Assembly: GCA_021234155.1 (NCBI GenBank) | Contig: JAJEKV010000073.1 | Span: forward strand, 4,434,001-4,498,000 | Origin: Isoetes taiwanensis | Taxonomy: Eukaryota; Streptophyta; Lycopodiopsida; Isoetales; Isoetaceae | Length of the DNA stretch: 64,000 nt | Direction of reading: 5' to 3' | Shown: in pieces, positions 35,454 through 45,439 of the stretch | How positions within the stretch are numbered: position 1 is the stretch's first letter | Layout of the letters: each line of letters begins with the position of its first letter | Program-made: the position numbers and the translations under genes | The notes under the pieces: generated by a model | The model's input: the letters and a program-made list of their open reading frames with translations, nothing else | The model's database searches: none | Told to the model about the DNA's origin: nothing

Positions 35454-37265
35454 CTGGGATGACATTCAACGAGGAAGAACATTTTATGTTGACGGGCTGC
35501 AATGTACCTGGCCTTTTTAGCATTAAGGAAAGTGCGGCATTGCTTCACCGCATCCGAAGCGGGAGCCGGGGGACTTGAGCGAGCCGGCGAGCGTTCTTTG
35601 CACTCGGTATCGAACCACTGGTTATGCGGAAAGGCCGTAGCTCTCGAGGTTTGCCTGGGGCGACTTCTCCCAAAACACCTCTCTTCGGTAGCCAGGACGC
35701 GTCAATGAGCACGCACGCCTCGCTCCAAAGATTGAGCATTGTGAGATGCTTGCAGTTCTCAAGCATTTGGGAGTAAGTAGGAGCCAGCTCCATAGTCCGG
35801 TACGGAAGCCGGGCATACGAGGAGGTGTTGGACATGCGTCTAGAGCAACTTGCCAAGCCGGCTGCAAATAGAGCGGCAGGTGGTCTGAGTCCACCTCCTC
35901 ATCCCTACCAGTTGTGCCCATTCGAAAATGCTTGACTAGATGCATGTCCTGCTCGGCCACCAGAACGTAGTCTACCACACTAGACCCACCTCCCTGGTTC
36001 TCCTGCCTGCAAGTGTGCTGGCTGGTGGACGGCCACTGTGCTAGTCCATTACAAATCACAAGGTCAAAGATACTGCAAAGCAGCAACAACTGCCTCTCAT
36101 AGCGCGAGACCTGAATGTCAGCTGATACTCAAGATCCTGCTGAAGGGCTCAGCTGCAACACATCATCTGCGAGAGGGTCAAATCTCATTGGCTGTTCTGT
36201 GCTAGTGTGGGCATTGAAGTCTCTAACGAGCATGACCCTACCCTGTTGCTTGTGCTGCTATATGTCATCGTATAGATCGATATAGTCCACACCCCGATGG
36301 TTGTGATAGAAGTTGCTTTCGTCATGTGGGAAGTAGCAGGCCGCCACAAAGAGGGGGCTACCACTGCAATTCTGCGTGCCCACCCATAGGTACCTGTTAT
36401 GTTTATCCATCTTGCACAGGGAAACTGACTGTGCCAGGGGTGTCCTGCAGTAGCAGGCGACCCCTCCGTGCCCCCGCTTTCCTTTGCATTCATTGAAGAC
36501 GGAGTAGCGATGCTATCTTGGCAAGTAGGGTAGTCTATGCCCAGCATGCTCCCATGTTTCTATGAGGAAAATGAGGTCCATATCGCCGGCCACTGAGTTG
36601 AGACTGTCTCCCTTCTGCCATGGAAAGCCCCGACAATTCCAAGAGACCATGCACAGGCACAATCCCTATTTGCTGGCAGGAGCTGCAGCAGTAGGTTTGG
36701 CGGTGGGAGCACAAGGGATGGTGGTGGAGGTGGAGGTGGTATATAGCTCGTCGGCAGTGGCAGGTGAGGCCATTGTAGCAGGATTTGCAGTTGGTGTCGC
36801 AGCAGAAGGGTCGTGAGAGTTTGTGGTGTCCGCATCAGCATTTGGTGGCCTGAAGATCTGCATCCTTCCCCGGACTTTCTCAACTCATGCATGCGGTCCT
36901 CTTGCTGTGCCAGAGTCAGATCCCGGCCCACGTACAAGGCAGTTTCCTTCAACTGCCTGCCTTGACGCAGAATGGCTGCTCGTTCTTGCGCGTCCCTGAC
37001 TGTGAAGATGACTACTCGGGGACGGTCAGGGCGCTGGGCCCCATGGCGTGTCGCCCTAACAATGTGCACGGGTGTGTGGAATATCATCCGGGCCAGGATC
37101 TGTGTCTGGAGTCGATTGATGAGGTGCTCTCCTGCCTCCTCTGTCAAGCCGCGCACCACCACTTTGTGGCTCCTGCATCTCCGCTCCTGCAACTCTGCGG
37201 TGGTCGGGCTCGTGGTGGCTGCTGCGGCATTCGCTGTTTGCGATGTGCGGGGCATGGGTTGTGGC
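35454..37265 (-). pseudogene. LINE-1 ORF1-like domain, APE endonuclease and RT N-terminus
   Basis: From 37255 the frame reads SHKVVVRGLTEEAGEHLI then RPRVVIFTVRDAQERA and LKETALYVGRDLTLAQQ. This resembles the C-terminal fold of L1 ORF1 proteins (nucleic-acid binding), though it could be another RRM-like domain. An APE-type endonuclease follows, with stops: VGTQNCSGSPLFVAACYFPH near 36340, RDFNAHT near 36210 (usually GDFN; the Gly is lost), FDLVICNG near 36050 and SDHLPLYL near 35885. The block ends at MKQCRTFLNAKKARYIAARQ (35548) just before the gypsy element. Several in-frame stops (for example near 36500, 36260 and 36120) make it non-functional. Confidence 0.75.
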
Positions 37266-37270
37266 CTGTG

Positions 37271-37924
37271 TGATACAATTCATGAGTTAGCCAGAAATCA
37301 GAAAATCAAACAAGTAATTATTAACTATTCTAAAACCAGGCCTTTAGCCCAAAGCTCTCCACCCAACCGGGTCCAGGCTCTGCAAGAAATCGTTATCCTG
37401 CATTCCCAATCGCATCCAAGAACTTAATTCAAAGCACAGATTCAACCAACTAAGATAGTAGGCAAGACAGAAAACTCTGCTCCAGATTTAACAAAAGGAT
37501 CTACATCAAAAATAAGAGAGATAGATGCTTTTATAAGCACAGATCGGCCCTTTTCAGAATGACCTTTTTCCAGTTCAAAAATATATTCACAAAGGTAAGC
37601 AATCCTTTAAGCAATCCTTTAATCAGGGCTTCGACTAAAATATCAGAGATTCCCCCTTTGGCAGGGCCGGATCTACCTTTTTATCCCCAGTCCCGGGAGA
37701 TCAAGTATGATCTTGGGCTGCTTCTGCGGAATGGGTCCGCGACCCGTTATCCGCCATGCTCATAAAATAACCAATGGTTCATTGCTTACGAAATTTATTG
37801 CCTACCATAGCCTAGATATCATAATTACATAGTCTAGGATCTAGACTTCCCTTGACAAACTTAATCACTAATATTAAATCTGGATGTGTTGGCCAGAACC
37901 GCTCCCCCGAGCACCACCATATCA
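37271..37924 (-). repeat. 3' LTR of the non-autonomous element
   Basis: A direct copy of 39368-40013 with few differences, including a doubled 'aagcaatccttt' near 37600. The two LTRs are clearly more alike than those of the gypsy element, which suggests a fairly recent insertion. Confidence 0.92.
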
Positions 37925-37939
37925 ATTCCTCCCCTTCCC
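37925..37939 (-). other. Polypurine tract of the non-autonomous element
   Basis: GGGAAGGGGAGGAAT on the minus strand, directly before the 3' LTR. Confidence 0.8.
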
Positions 37940-37979
37940 GGGATTGATCATCCTCGATCAAGGAATTATATGGCAAATT

Positions 37980-38195
37980 TACCACAACCAAGTCCATGGT
38001 TGCAACCCTAGTTGAATCCTCAACTAGAAATATACCACAACCAAATCCATGGCTGCAACCCTAGTTGATTTCTCAACTAGAAATATACCACAGCCAAATC
38101 CATGGCTGCAACCCTAGTTGATTTCTCAACTAGAAATATATACCACAACCAAATCCATGGTTGCAACCCTGATTGAGTCCACAATCAGAAATATT
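37980..38195 (-). repeat. Four tandem 53-55-bp modules, each with two hairpins
   Basis: Units begin at 37980, 38033, 38086 and 38141, each starting TACCACA. The first hairpin pairs AACCA with TGGTT in units 1 and 4 and AGCCA with TGGCT in unit 3; unit 2 has one mismatch. The second pairs CTAGTTGA with TCAACTAG in units 1-3 and CTGATTG with CAATCAG in unit 4. The repeat lies just inside the 3' end of the element. Confidence 0.85.
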
Positions 38196-39353
38196 CAAGT
38201 CCAGCCCTTTAGGCTATAAATTGCCTCAGTTCATTTAGAGGTCTTTCATCTCAATTCTATTAGAGGACTTGACATCTTTATATATTTTCATAGATAAAGA
38301 ATTGCAGATAACTTGCAAAGTTCCCTCATACTCCTCCACAATGTCTGTGTTCTGCAATAACTCAATGAACACTGTTAGACTAACAAACCCATCCTCATTA
38401 ATGTAGCTCCACTGATTTGTTGTTTATGCCATTAACATGTCCTTCAAACACATATTTACCACTAGTGACTCTATAGCTTCAAATTTCAATCAAATAAGGA
38501 ATACAAAAACGTGGTACGACCCTTTGTTTCAATAATACTGAAAGCAAAGTTCAATGCAAAAACTTCAAAGATAAGAACTGGAATAACTTATTGAACAACA
38601 TTAGAGCTGGTAGATCTAGCTTAATTGTTTTGGCTCCCTTGTCAATGTATGGTTCTGACGGCATCAAGCTAGTTAGTCCGTTATGACTACGGTTTAAAAA
38701 CTAGAATATTATCCCTAATAGATACTTAGTTCAATAATTCCTTCATATTTAATACTCAATCGCACTTTAGAGAAATGGTTTAGCCCTAAAGCTGAAAAAG
38801 CCAAGACGCAACACTTCGCTTCAAGATTAATTATCTTTCAGATAAATTTCTATGTAGAGGTTTCCTCTCCAAGAGGTTGGGTAGGCAAAACATTAATAAC
38901 TGAAAACTCAAACCTTATTATCAACCCTCCATGGCATCGAATAATTCTTTAAAAACCTTCTTTTAAACAACGACGTTTAGGGCTTTGAATTTTCCAAAAG
39001 GGTTTTTTTTGTCTCAGAACATTAATATTCAGCGCAGAAGGAATACAGCCTCAAAGCGGGTCCTATGCTCCAGAGACAGACCGGATTCTAGCTTAAGAGT
39101 TTGCAAAATCGATTAGGACTTGGCTTCGGTTAGATCCACAGGCGTCTAGGAAACAATTTGCGGCCTGCTCTTTTCAAGAGCCGGAGAGGTAAAAGCGTAT
39201 TCTAGTTTCTGCCCTCTATACCATCTTAGGAAGATCTGAATCTCATTTAATAACTAAACATGTAAATCCGTCCAGGGACAGTTCCAAATATTCTGTTCAA
39301 GCTTATCTATCCAGGTCAAAAACTACCCACAAGCTCCATGTGAAAGAAACGCA

Positions 39354-39365
39354 GCTCTGATACCA
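39354..39365 (-). other. Primer-binding site (initiator-Met tRNA)
   Basis: Minus strand TGGTATCAGAGC, complementary to the 3' end of plant initiator methionine tRNA, two bases from the LTR. Confidence 0.9.
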
Positions 39366-39367
39366 CT

Positions 39368-40013
39368 TGATACAATTCATGAGTTAGCCAGAAACCAGAA
39401 AATCAAACAAGTAATCATTAACTACTCTAAAACCAGGCTTTTAGCCCAAAGCTCTCCACCCAACCGGGTCTAGGCTCTGCAATAAATCGTTATCCTGCAT
39501 TCCCAATCGCATCCAAGAACTTAATTCAAAGCACAGATTCAACCAACTAAGATAGTAGGCAAGACAGAAAAATCTGCTCCAGATTCAACAGAAGGATCTA
39601 CATCAGAAATAAGAGAGACAGATGCTTTTATAAGCACAGGTCGGCCTTTTTCAGAATGACCTTTTTCTAGTTCAAAAATATCTTCACAAAGGTAAGCAAT
39701 CCTTTAATAAGGGTTTCGGCTAAAATATCAGAGATTCCCCCTTTGGCAGGGCCGGATCTACCTTTTTATCCCCAGTCCCGGGAGATCAAGTATGATCTTG
39801 GGCTGCTTCTGCGGAATGGGTCCGCGACCCGTTATCCGCCATGCGCATAAAATAACCAATGGTTCATTGCTTACGAAATTTATTGCCTACCATAGCCTAG
39901 ATATCATAATTTAAGAACATAGTCTAGGATCTAGACTTCCCTTGACAAACTTAATCACTAATATTAAATCTGGATGCGTTGGCCTGAACCGCTCCCCGAG
40001 CACCACCATATCA
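39368..40013 (-). repeat. 5' LTR of the non-autonomous element
   Basis: It is next to the primer-binding site and ends at the CTGTG target duplication. Transcription would run toward lower coordinates. Confidence 0.92.
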
Positions 40014-40149
40014 CTGTGGTGGGGTGATGGTGGCATGGGACAACTTGGTGACGCAGCGGTGGACCGCCCTGGGTGGCATCTTGCAGGCTGCCGGGGGCAA
40101 ATTAACGGGGTAATGGTTTGTGTAGGGTCTGATACAAACATATGCAAAC

Positions 40150-41340
40150 CCTTGAAAGAGAACTCTTCTTTTTGTGGGTGTTGTACCATGGTGCTAACTT
40201 GGATTGCCCCAAAAATGATGGTATGTCTGATATCAAGGTTCATGATAAAGTTTTTCTTTCCAAGTTCCTTTGGCAGATTCTGTTGGGCCACGTACAGTGA
40301 TGTGGAACGCGACTGCTTGCTGAGTATTGTGTTGCTTTTGGCAAACCTGCAATTAAGCCTCGACTACCATGACCTCTTTTTTTTCTATCCGCTCAAGCTG
40401 TTTCCGCATGCATCGCCACTTCTGAAGGCCTTGTTGAATGCTTGGCAAATTGTCAAATCCATGGTGGCCATTTACCTGGTGCATTGCACACAAGCCTCTT
40501 CCCCCATCTTGTAGCTTCCTCTTGACCGTCTTTCGTTTGTAGCCTCTATGCACCCAAGAATACAGAAGAGATGGAAGGGCACTGGTGTTCCTACGTTTGA
40601 CGCGTGGTACTATAACGAGCGACTTTTCACTTGACCAGCACTTCAGGAAAAATTTCATCTGACTTTGCAGGACTTCTATATATGGGAAATCTTCGCAGAC
40701 CAACATTTCTTTTGTACGTAACTCTGAAGAGGAGCCGGTCTAGAAAACTAATGGGAATATTCACTGGATAGGATTTGGTTTAACAGTGCTACATATCCCT
40801 GATATTTGCTCGTCCCTTGCCCCATTTTCACATTGGGCATTGATTGTGCAAGAGGAACATTTCCATCGTTGTAAAACTGCATTTGGGATAAACATATCAT
40901 TCCCAAGCACTTGATGCTTCTATAGCAGATTGTTCACCCCTGAGTGAGGATGAATGTGAAGGTTCATTCATTTAAGCCCTGTATGCAAGTTGTTCCCTGA
41001 GCCTATTGAGCATTGCTTTGTCTTGTGTGGCAATGTTCACACTACATGAGCATAGATTCAGTCTTGCTTTCAGTTGCATCTCAAAAAGCACTCCTTGGGT
41101 CACTGCCGAGATGTTGGTCGAGACTCAAGAAACTAGCATTTCATATTACACAACACTTGTCTGCTGGGCCATTTTGGAAAAGCCGGCGCCGTCTAGTTTT
41201 CAAGAATATTCTCCTGACTCCCGATCAAAACTACTTTGCTAGATCAAGAATACATTATGTGATCAGTATCAGACTATCTGATGATGATAAAGATGAGACT
41301 TGGAGATCTTATCACTGTCTCATCTAAAATTGGTTTGATG
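40150..41340 (+). pseudogene. Possible degenerate Ty1/copia-like coding remnant
   Basis: Plus-strand frames with stops contain protein-like text. Examples are RWKGTGVPTFDAWYYNERLF near 40570, LTVLHIPDICSSLAPFSHWA near 40775 and, after a stop, LDASIADCSPLSEDE near 40913. The last two recall the region after the protease in some copia polyproteins (LHVP.L...L then FP, then VD.S.DC), but the resemblance is loose. A minus-strand frame of 117 codons at 40353-40706 overlaps and is probably its shadow. The frame at 41013-41327 (ending DDDKDETWRSYHCLI) may continue the same remnant. Not identified with certainty. Confidence 0.25.
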
Positions 41341-42545
41341 TGTTGTAACTTTTCTAAGTTTTGAATGTAAGTTATATGTTCCTCAGAAATTTACAAAGCG
41401 AATCACTAATTAAATTCCATAATGTAGTAGAACAAATCTAAACATCATATGAGTAAGAGAAATACAATAAGACCTGGATGTTTCGCTCCTTATCCAGCAT
41501 TTGGTCATTAGTCCTTTGGATTGGCGACAATTGTTTCTTACAAAACTTGCTATCCTCGAAGTAGATACCACGACTTTTTCTTCTGTAAACCAAGCCCATA
41601 GATACATGTAGTAAGAACAGGGTTTCTAGCCTCAATGTCCAGCTTGTTTAACTACATGAATCAATCCTGTTCAGATATCATATCCACCCTTATCATCTGC
41701 GATCCTAGCCATCGAAAATGTGAAATGCGCTAGCAATTTTTATAAGCAACATTACCATTTGACAGAGCATAAGAATAGACTGGTCAAAGAACCACAGTAG
41801 CAGCTTATAATAGCTTTTAGAACTGGCAAAATAGCTCAAGACCATTCCAATTCAATTTCCTTGGTCTTTCTTTAAAAATTGGGGAGACTTCTAGTTTGTG
41901 CGGCCCCCTTGTCCCGGTGGAACACTACAAGATGCAACAGGTGAATACTACGTAGCAGTGCCGGAAGAAGACAAAAAAAAAACTGTTCTTGATTCTACAA
42001 CAAAACCACCAACAAAGCAATCAACCATGTCGCGACAAAGAATTCATGGTGCAAAGGATTCATGTCGCGACAAAAAAAGACTTGCTGCAGGCCGTCGTGT
42101 TCACCGGGACAGAGGGGGCCGCAAACTAGAAACTAGCCAAAAATTGCAATTATTCTTAAAAAGGAAGGCAAGCATTCTACAAAGCCCAATGGCATTTGCG
42201 TCCAAGAATTTTAGGGTAAATCCCTTTGTGTTTAAAGCATGGGAGCTGTTTCGCATTCCCGATGCTTGAGCACAAGCAAGGCTCTGCAGAATAGCTGGCC
42301 AGTTAGACGGCATGAACAACGGCGACGGGGCTCGCCCGACAACAGGGTGACCGGAAAATGACTGGCCATATCAAGTTTAGGCCAGTTTTTGGCATATTTC
42401 GGGTATCTACCAAGCGAGGGTTTAACCCAAAAGAAAAATTATGACCTTTGCTCATCAAGCAGACCTAAACCCGAAAATTCCAGCTGGAAACGAGGAAGCC
42501 AGTGTTATTGCCGGGTGTGGCGAAGAATAGTGGAGTCGTCGGAGA
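41341..42545. other. Gap before the HPWEH gene, nothing firm
   Basis: It should contain the promoter and 5' UTR of the gene starting at 42546. A 10-bp palindrome, TGTCGCGACA, occurs twice near 42028 and 42063. No other exon or element is seen. Confidence 0.4.
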
Positions 42546-42876
42546 ATGGTGTCAGCTACCGTGGTGGGCGCTTTGCTGGGTCTAGGGACGCAGCTCTTTT
42601 CGAATGCGGTGCGGAAGCTTCCACTGATGAGACGTAAGCTCGCTACCACCTTGGCTGAGTCGTATTAGGTATAGTAGGTTAGAGAAATGCGTTGATGGAG
42701 GTGGTGTTGTAGACCCGTGGGAGCATGCCGTGGCGATTGGCATAGGCAGCTTAGTGGCCAATGCAACTGTCAAATGGGAGGACCATTTACGGGAAGACTT
42801 GGAGCAGACGCTCAAGGAAAATGAAAAGGCTAATCGACGCAGATTCAGAGGTATTTTGAAGCTTGCATTTTTCTAA
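42546..42876 (+). CDS. Small conserved plant protein with HPWEH motif, 2 exons
   Basis: Exon 1 is 42546-42633 and encodes MVSATVVGALLGLGTQLFSN then AVRKLPLMR. A GT-AG intron follows, with donor C|GTAAGC and acceptor gttgtag. Exon 2 starts at 42713 and completes HPWEHAVAIGIGSLVANATV, then KWEDHLREDLEQTLKENEKA and NRRRF. The codon split across the intron gives the His of HPWEH, strong evidence for the splice. A hydrophobic N-terminal half and a charged helical tail suggest a small membrane-anchored, perhaps mitochondrial, protein. I recall similar short plant proteins but cannot give a function. The reading runs to TAA at 42874; a GTATTT donor at 42851 could instead lead to a further exon, so the C-terminus is uncertain. 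Confidence 0.7.
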
Positions 42877-45439
42877 TAATATTTCTCCTGGAGGGCCACT
42901 TATTCTTGAAAAGTATCACAATTCCACCAGACCGACCTAATATTCTGTTAGATTCTCTAAGACTCAATTAGGGCTTTTATTTCATTATATTCTTGCTTTC
43001 ATGAAAAGTTAAAACAAGGGATTAGCCATCTTTTGGAACACGTTACATGTAACTACCGGAAATTGAGTACCAAATGCTTTCAACACACACCTAAGGGTAC
43101 ATGCAGATCAAGCACAGCCATTCATATGCTGTCCATTTTATTACCATCCTTGTTTCAACCCGCCAACAATCACTTTCCTTTGTTCGTGGCTTGAGTTAAT
43201 AAATATAACTCAAATAGCTCTTTGAATATGTTGCATAATATATTTTCTTCTGGTAACATTCTGGCAGCTTCAATCAACTAAGCACATTGAGCTTTCCATA
43301 TTATCTGGGAGGATCTGTGTAGCATATCAAATTGGAGGGCTTTGCCTTTCTTTAAATGTCTATTGCCACACAATACAATGAGTATCCCATCATAGTGAAT
43401 GACAAGGTCCTTGCTGCTTGTTGTAAGAGTGCATACCCCAATTGTTGTTTGATTTTACAGCCTATGCTTTAATAGTCTCTTGTATTCTGGTAAACGATGG
43501 CGTGCAGCAGTTTCTCTGTCCAGTTTTTTATCTTAACATGATATATGAGCTTACTTGAGAAAGTGTACTAGAACGCCCTTAGTAGTGAGAAGGCCAGGGC
43601 TTACTTGAAAAAGTGTATTAGAATGCCCTTAGTAGTGAGAAGGCCTTGCATTTTGATGTCATATTGCAATAGGAAGGCCATGGGAAAGCCCAAACCTTAA
43701 TGAAAAAGGTAATCTTTTCTCCAGTCCATAAGGCAGGAACTGCTGATCATCACGATAATCTGGGATTGCCTGTAGATGATCCTCTATTATGGGATAGCTT
43801 GTCATATCCTTTATGGCCTATCTGGACTGTAAAAGGAGGATGGTCAACCAACTAGAACCTGTGCTTCGAAAATTACATCCTACTTAATTGACAAGATATC
43901 CAGCTCGGGTACTGTCAGGGTTGCTTGGCCAATTTATCAGCTGTAAATTGGCTAGATAAACCATCCTTGATCCAAGGAGCATTTGTGGTGCACTCTTAAT
44001 GCCCAGTATTGTATATGCTTCTCTGCTGCTCAGACTCTGCTTCCTCTTCTTGTGTGGCCATTGGTGAAACCAAGGACATTGTTGGAGCCGCCTGATTACG
44101 TAATTATCAGGCATAGCTTCATTTGGCATAGATGCCTGCTGGTTGAGGATAACAGTGATATAGGAAATATAGGCTCACCTATTATTTTCGTTCAGTGGTG
44201 CAAATGTGCTGGTTATCCGCCACTTTCACTATTGCATATCTAGTGAGCTCATCAGCTAAGTTTGAAACAGAGCTTCATCATGCTAGAATATCTCTATTCA
44301 TATATATTTGCATCTTTTTGCATGTAGCTCTTGATCACATTTAAGTTGATGAGCTCCTCATTATTATCAGGAGTGTTTGCAGTATCTGTTGTATGTAGGT
44401 GAACATTTTAGTTTCGATTGCTTGTCTTAGTGATTGGTTTCTGGATCTTTTACAGAGGTGGTGAAGCAGCATCCAGCAGACTCTTACTGAAAGCTCTCTT
44501 CGATTTGAACTTTATACAGCTTTTATAATAGAAAGGGAAGCATTATAAAAAGCAAGGTTTGTAATAATGGTTGCTGTTAGTATACAATAGCATGGAGTTG
44601 TGATGGAGTTTTTGTACAAGGATTCGGTACATGGTTTAAACTGCTTTATCTTATCACCTGCTTCTAGCCAACATGGTCGAAAAAATTCAAGACGGTACTG
44701 CCATTTAGTTAAACCTATTAGAAACAGGTTTCCAAACTTGACAGCCCTAGGATGGATTTGCTTTTTAGTTAAACCTATTAGAGACAGGTTTCCAAACTTG
44801 ACAGCCCTAGGATGGATCCTTCTGAATAACAATGCCCATCCTTCTGAATAGTAATGCCCATCCCGAGTTCTTTGATACATATTAACATGAAAACTCATTT
44901 TACGTTTCTATACAAATATTAATTCTGAATAAACTAGAACAAAGGAGTTGTCCCCTAGGAGTGGCCCAGTCAATGAATTACTTTCGTTTTGAGTTTTAGT
45001 GTGTGCGCAAATAGTGGACAAATCTAGTAGAATAGTTAAAGCTTCTCAAAACTCTTAATCTGCCTTAAACCTTAGTCTCATTTTTACTAATGTTTTTTAT
45101 TTGAATTTGTTTGATTGCATGATGTTTTTATATTTTATACAAGAATTTAGCGCTGGTCCGCGGGAGTTGGATGTCGATATGAATTTCAAGGTGTTGTGTA
45201 CCTTGGTAAAAATTTTGTTTCGAGCTTTTATTGCACCTCTGCTCAGGTCCAACCGGTAGTGCGCTGCCACGATGTAGGAGGAGCATCAAGGTCGTAAGGC
45301 ATAGGTGTTCTCGCCACATTGTCGACGTGAGATGTTAAGGAATGCCCCCCCCTTTCTTTTTGTATGCGTACCTAATTTACGACGAGAGTTTTTTGTGGAC
45401 GACATTTGTTGTGTAGTTCGTGCCAGGTTGCTGACACGT
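42877..45439. other. AT-rich DNA with short tandem duplications
   Basis: No gene is recognised. Doubled units include about 55 bp at 43552-43650 ('cccttagtagtgagaaggcc' twice) and about 60 bp at 44698-44817 ('ttagttaaacctattag' then 'caaacttgacagccctagg' twice), followed by a doubled 'ccttctgaata.caatgccca' unit at 44818-44862. These may belong to an unrecognised repeat or the 3' region of the HPWEH gene. Confidence 0.45.

Larger units (their letters stand above)
37271..40013 (-). mobile_element. Non-autonomous LTR retrotransposon, 2.74 kb
   Basis: The LTRs are 654 bp (37271-37924, 3') and 646 bp (39368-40013, 5'), each TGATACAATTC...CATATCA in plus orientation. Both sides carry CTGTG (37266-37270 and 40014-40018). 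The primer site for initiator-Met tRNA, TGGTATCAGAGC, lies two bases inside the 5' LTR (39354-39365, minus strand). A polypurine tract, GGGAAGGGGAGGAAT, abuts the 3' LTR (37925-37939). The 1443-bp interior codes for nothing recognisable, so it must borrow proteins in trans. Size and content place it between TRIM and LARD elements. It is inserted in the 5' part of LINE-1. Confidence 0.92.
22155..40110 (-). mobile_element. LINE-1: non-L1 LINE interrupted by two LTR elements
   Basis: Three blocks belong to one minus-strand LINE: 22155-24416 (3' tail, C-terminus, RT), 35449-37270 (RT N-terminus, endonuclease, ORF1-like domain) and 40014 to about 40110 (5' part). Removing the inserts and one copy of each target duplication (ATGTC; CTGTG) brings coding blocks back next to each other. 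VECHPRT at about 35470 is followed by the WR..RR.VPP block at 24400, the order also seen at 48.1-48.3 kb in LINE-2. The 3' end has the family hairpins (22187-22215 and 22274-22283) and CTATT repeats. The exact 5' end is not clear. The rebuilt element would be about 4.2 kb. Confidence 0.8.

Noticed and set aside
37980-38195. CRISPR-like array of four regular repeats
   Set aside because: The whole 53-55-bp unit repeats with no unique spacers, and it lies within a eukaryotic LTR element. It is a tandem repeat.
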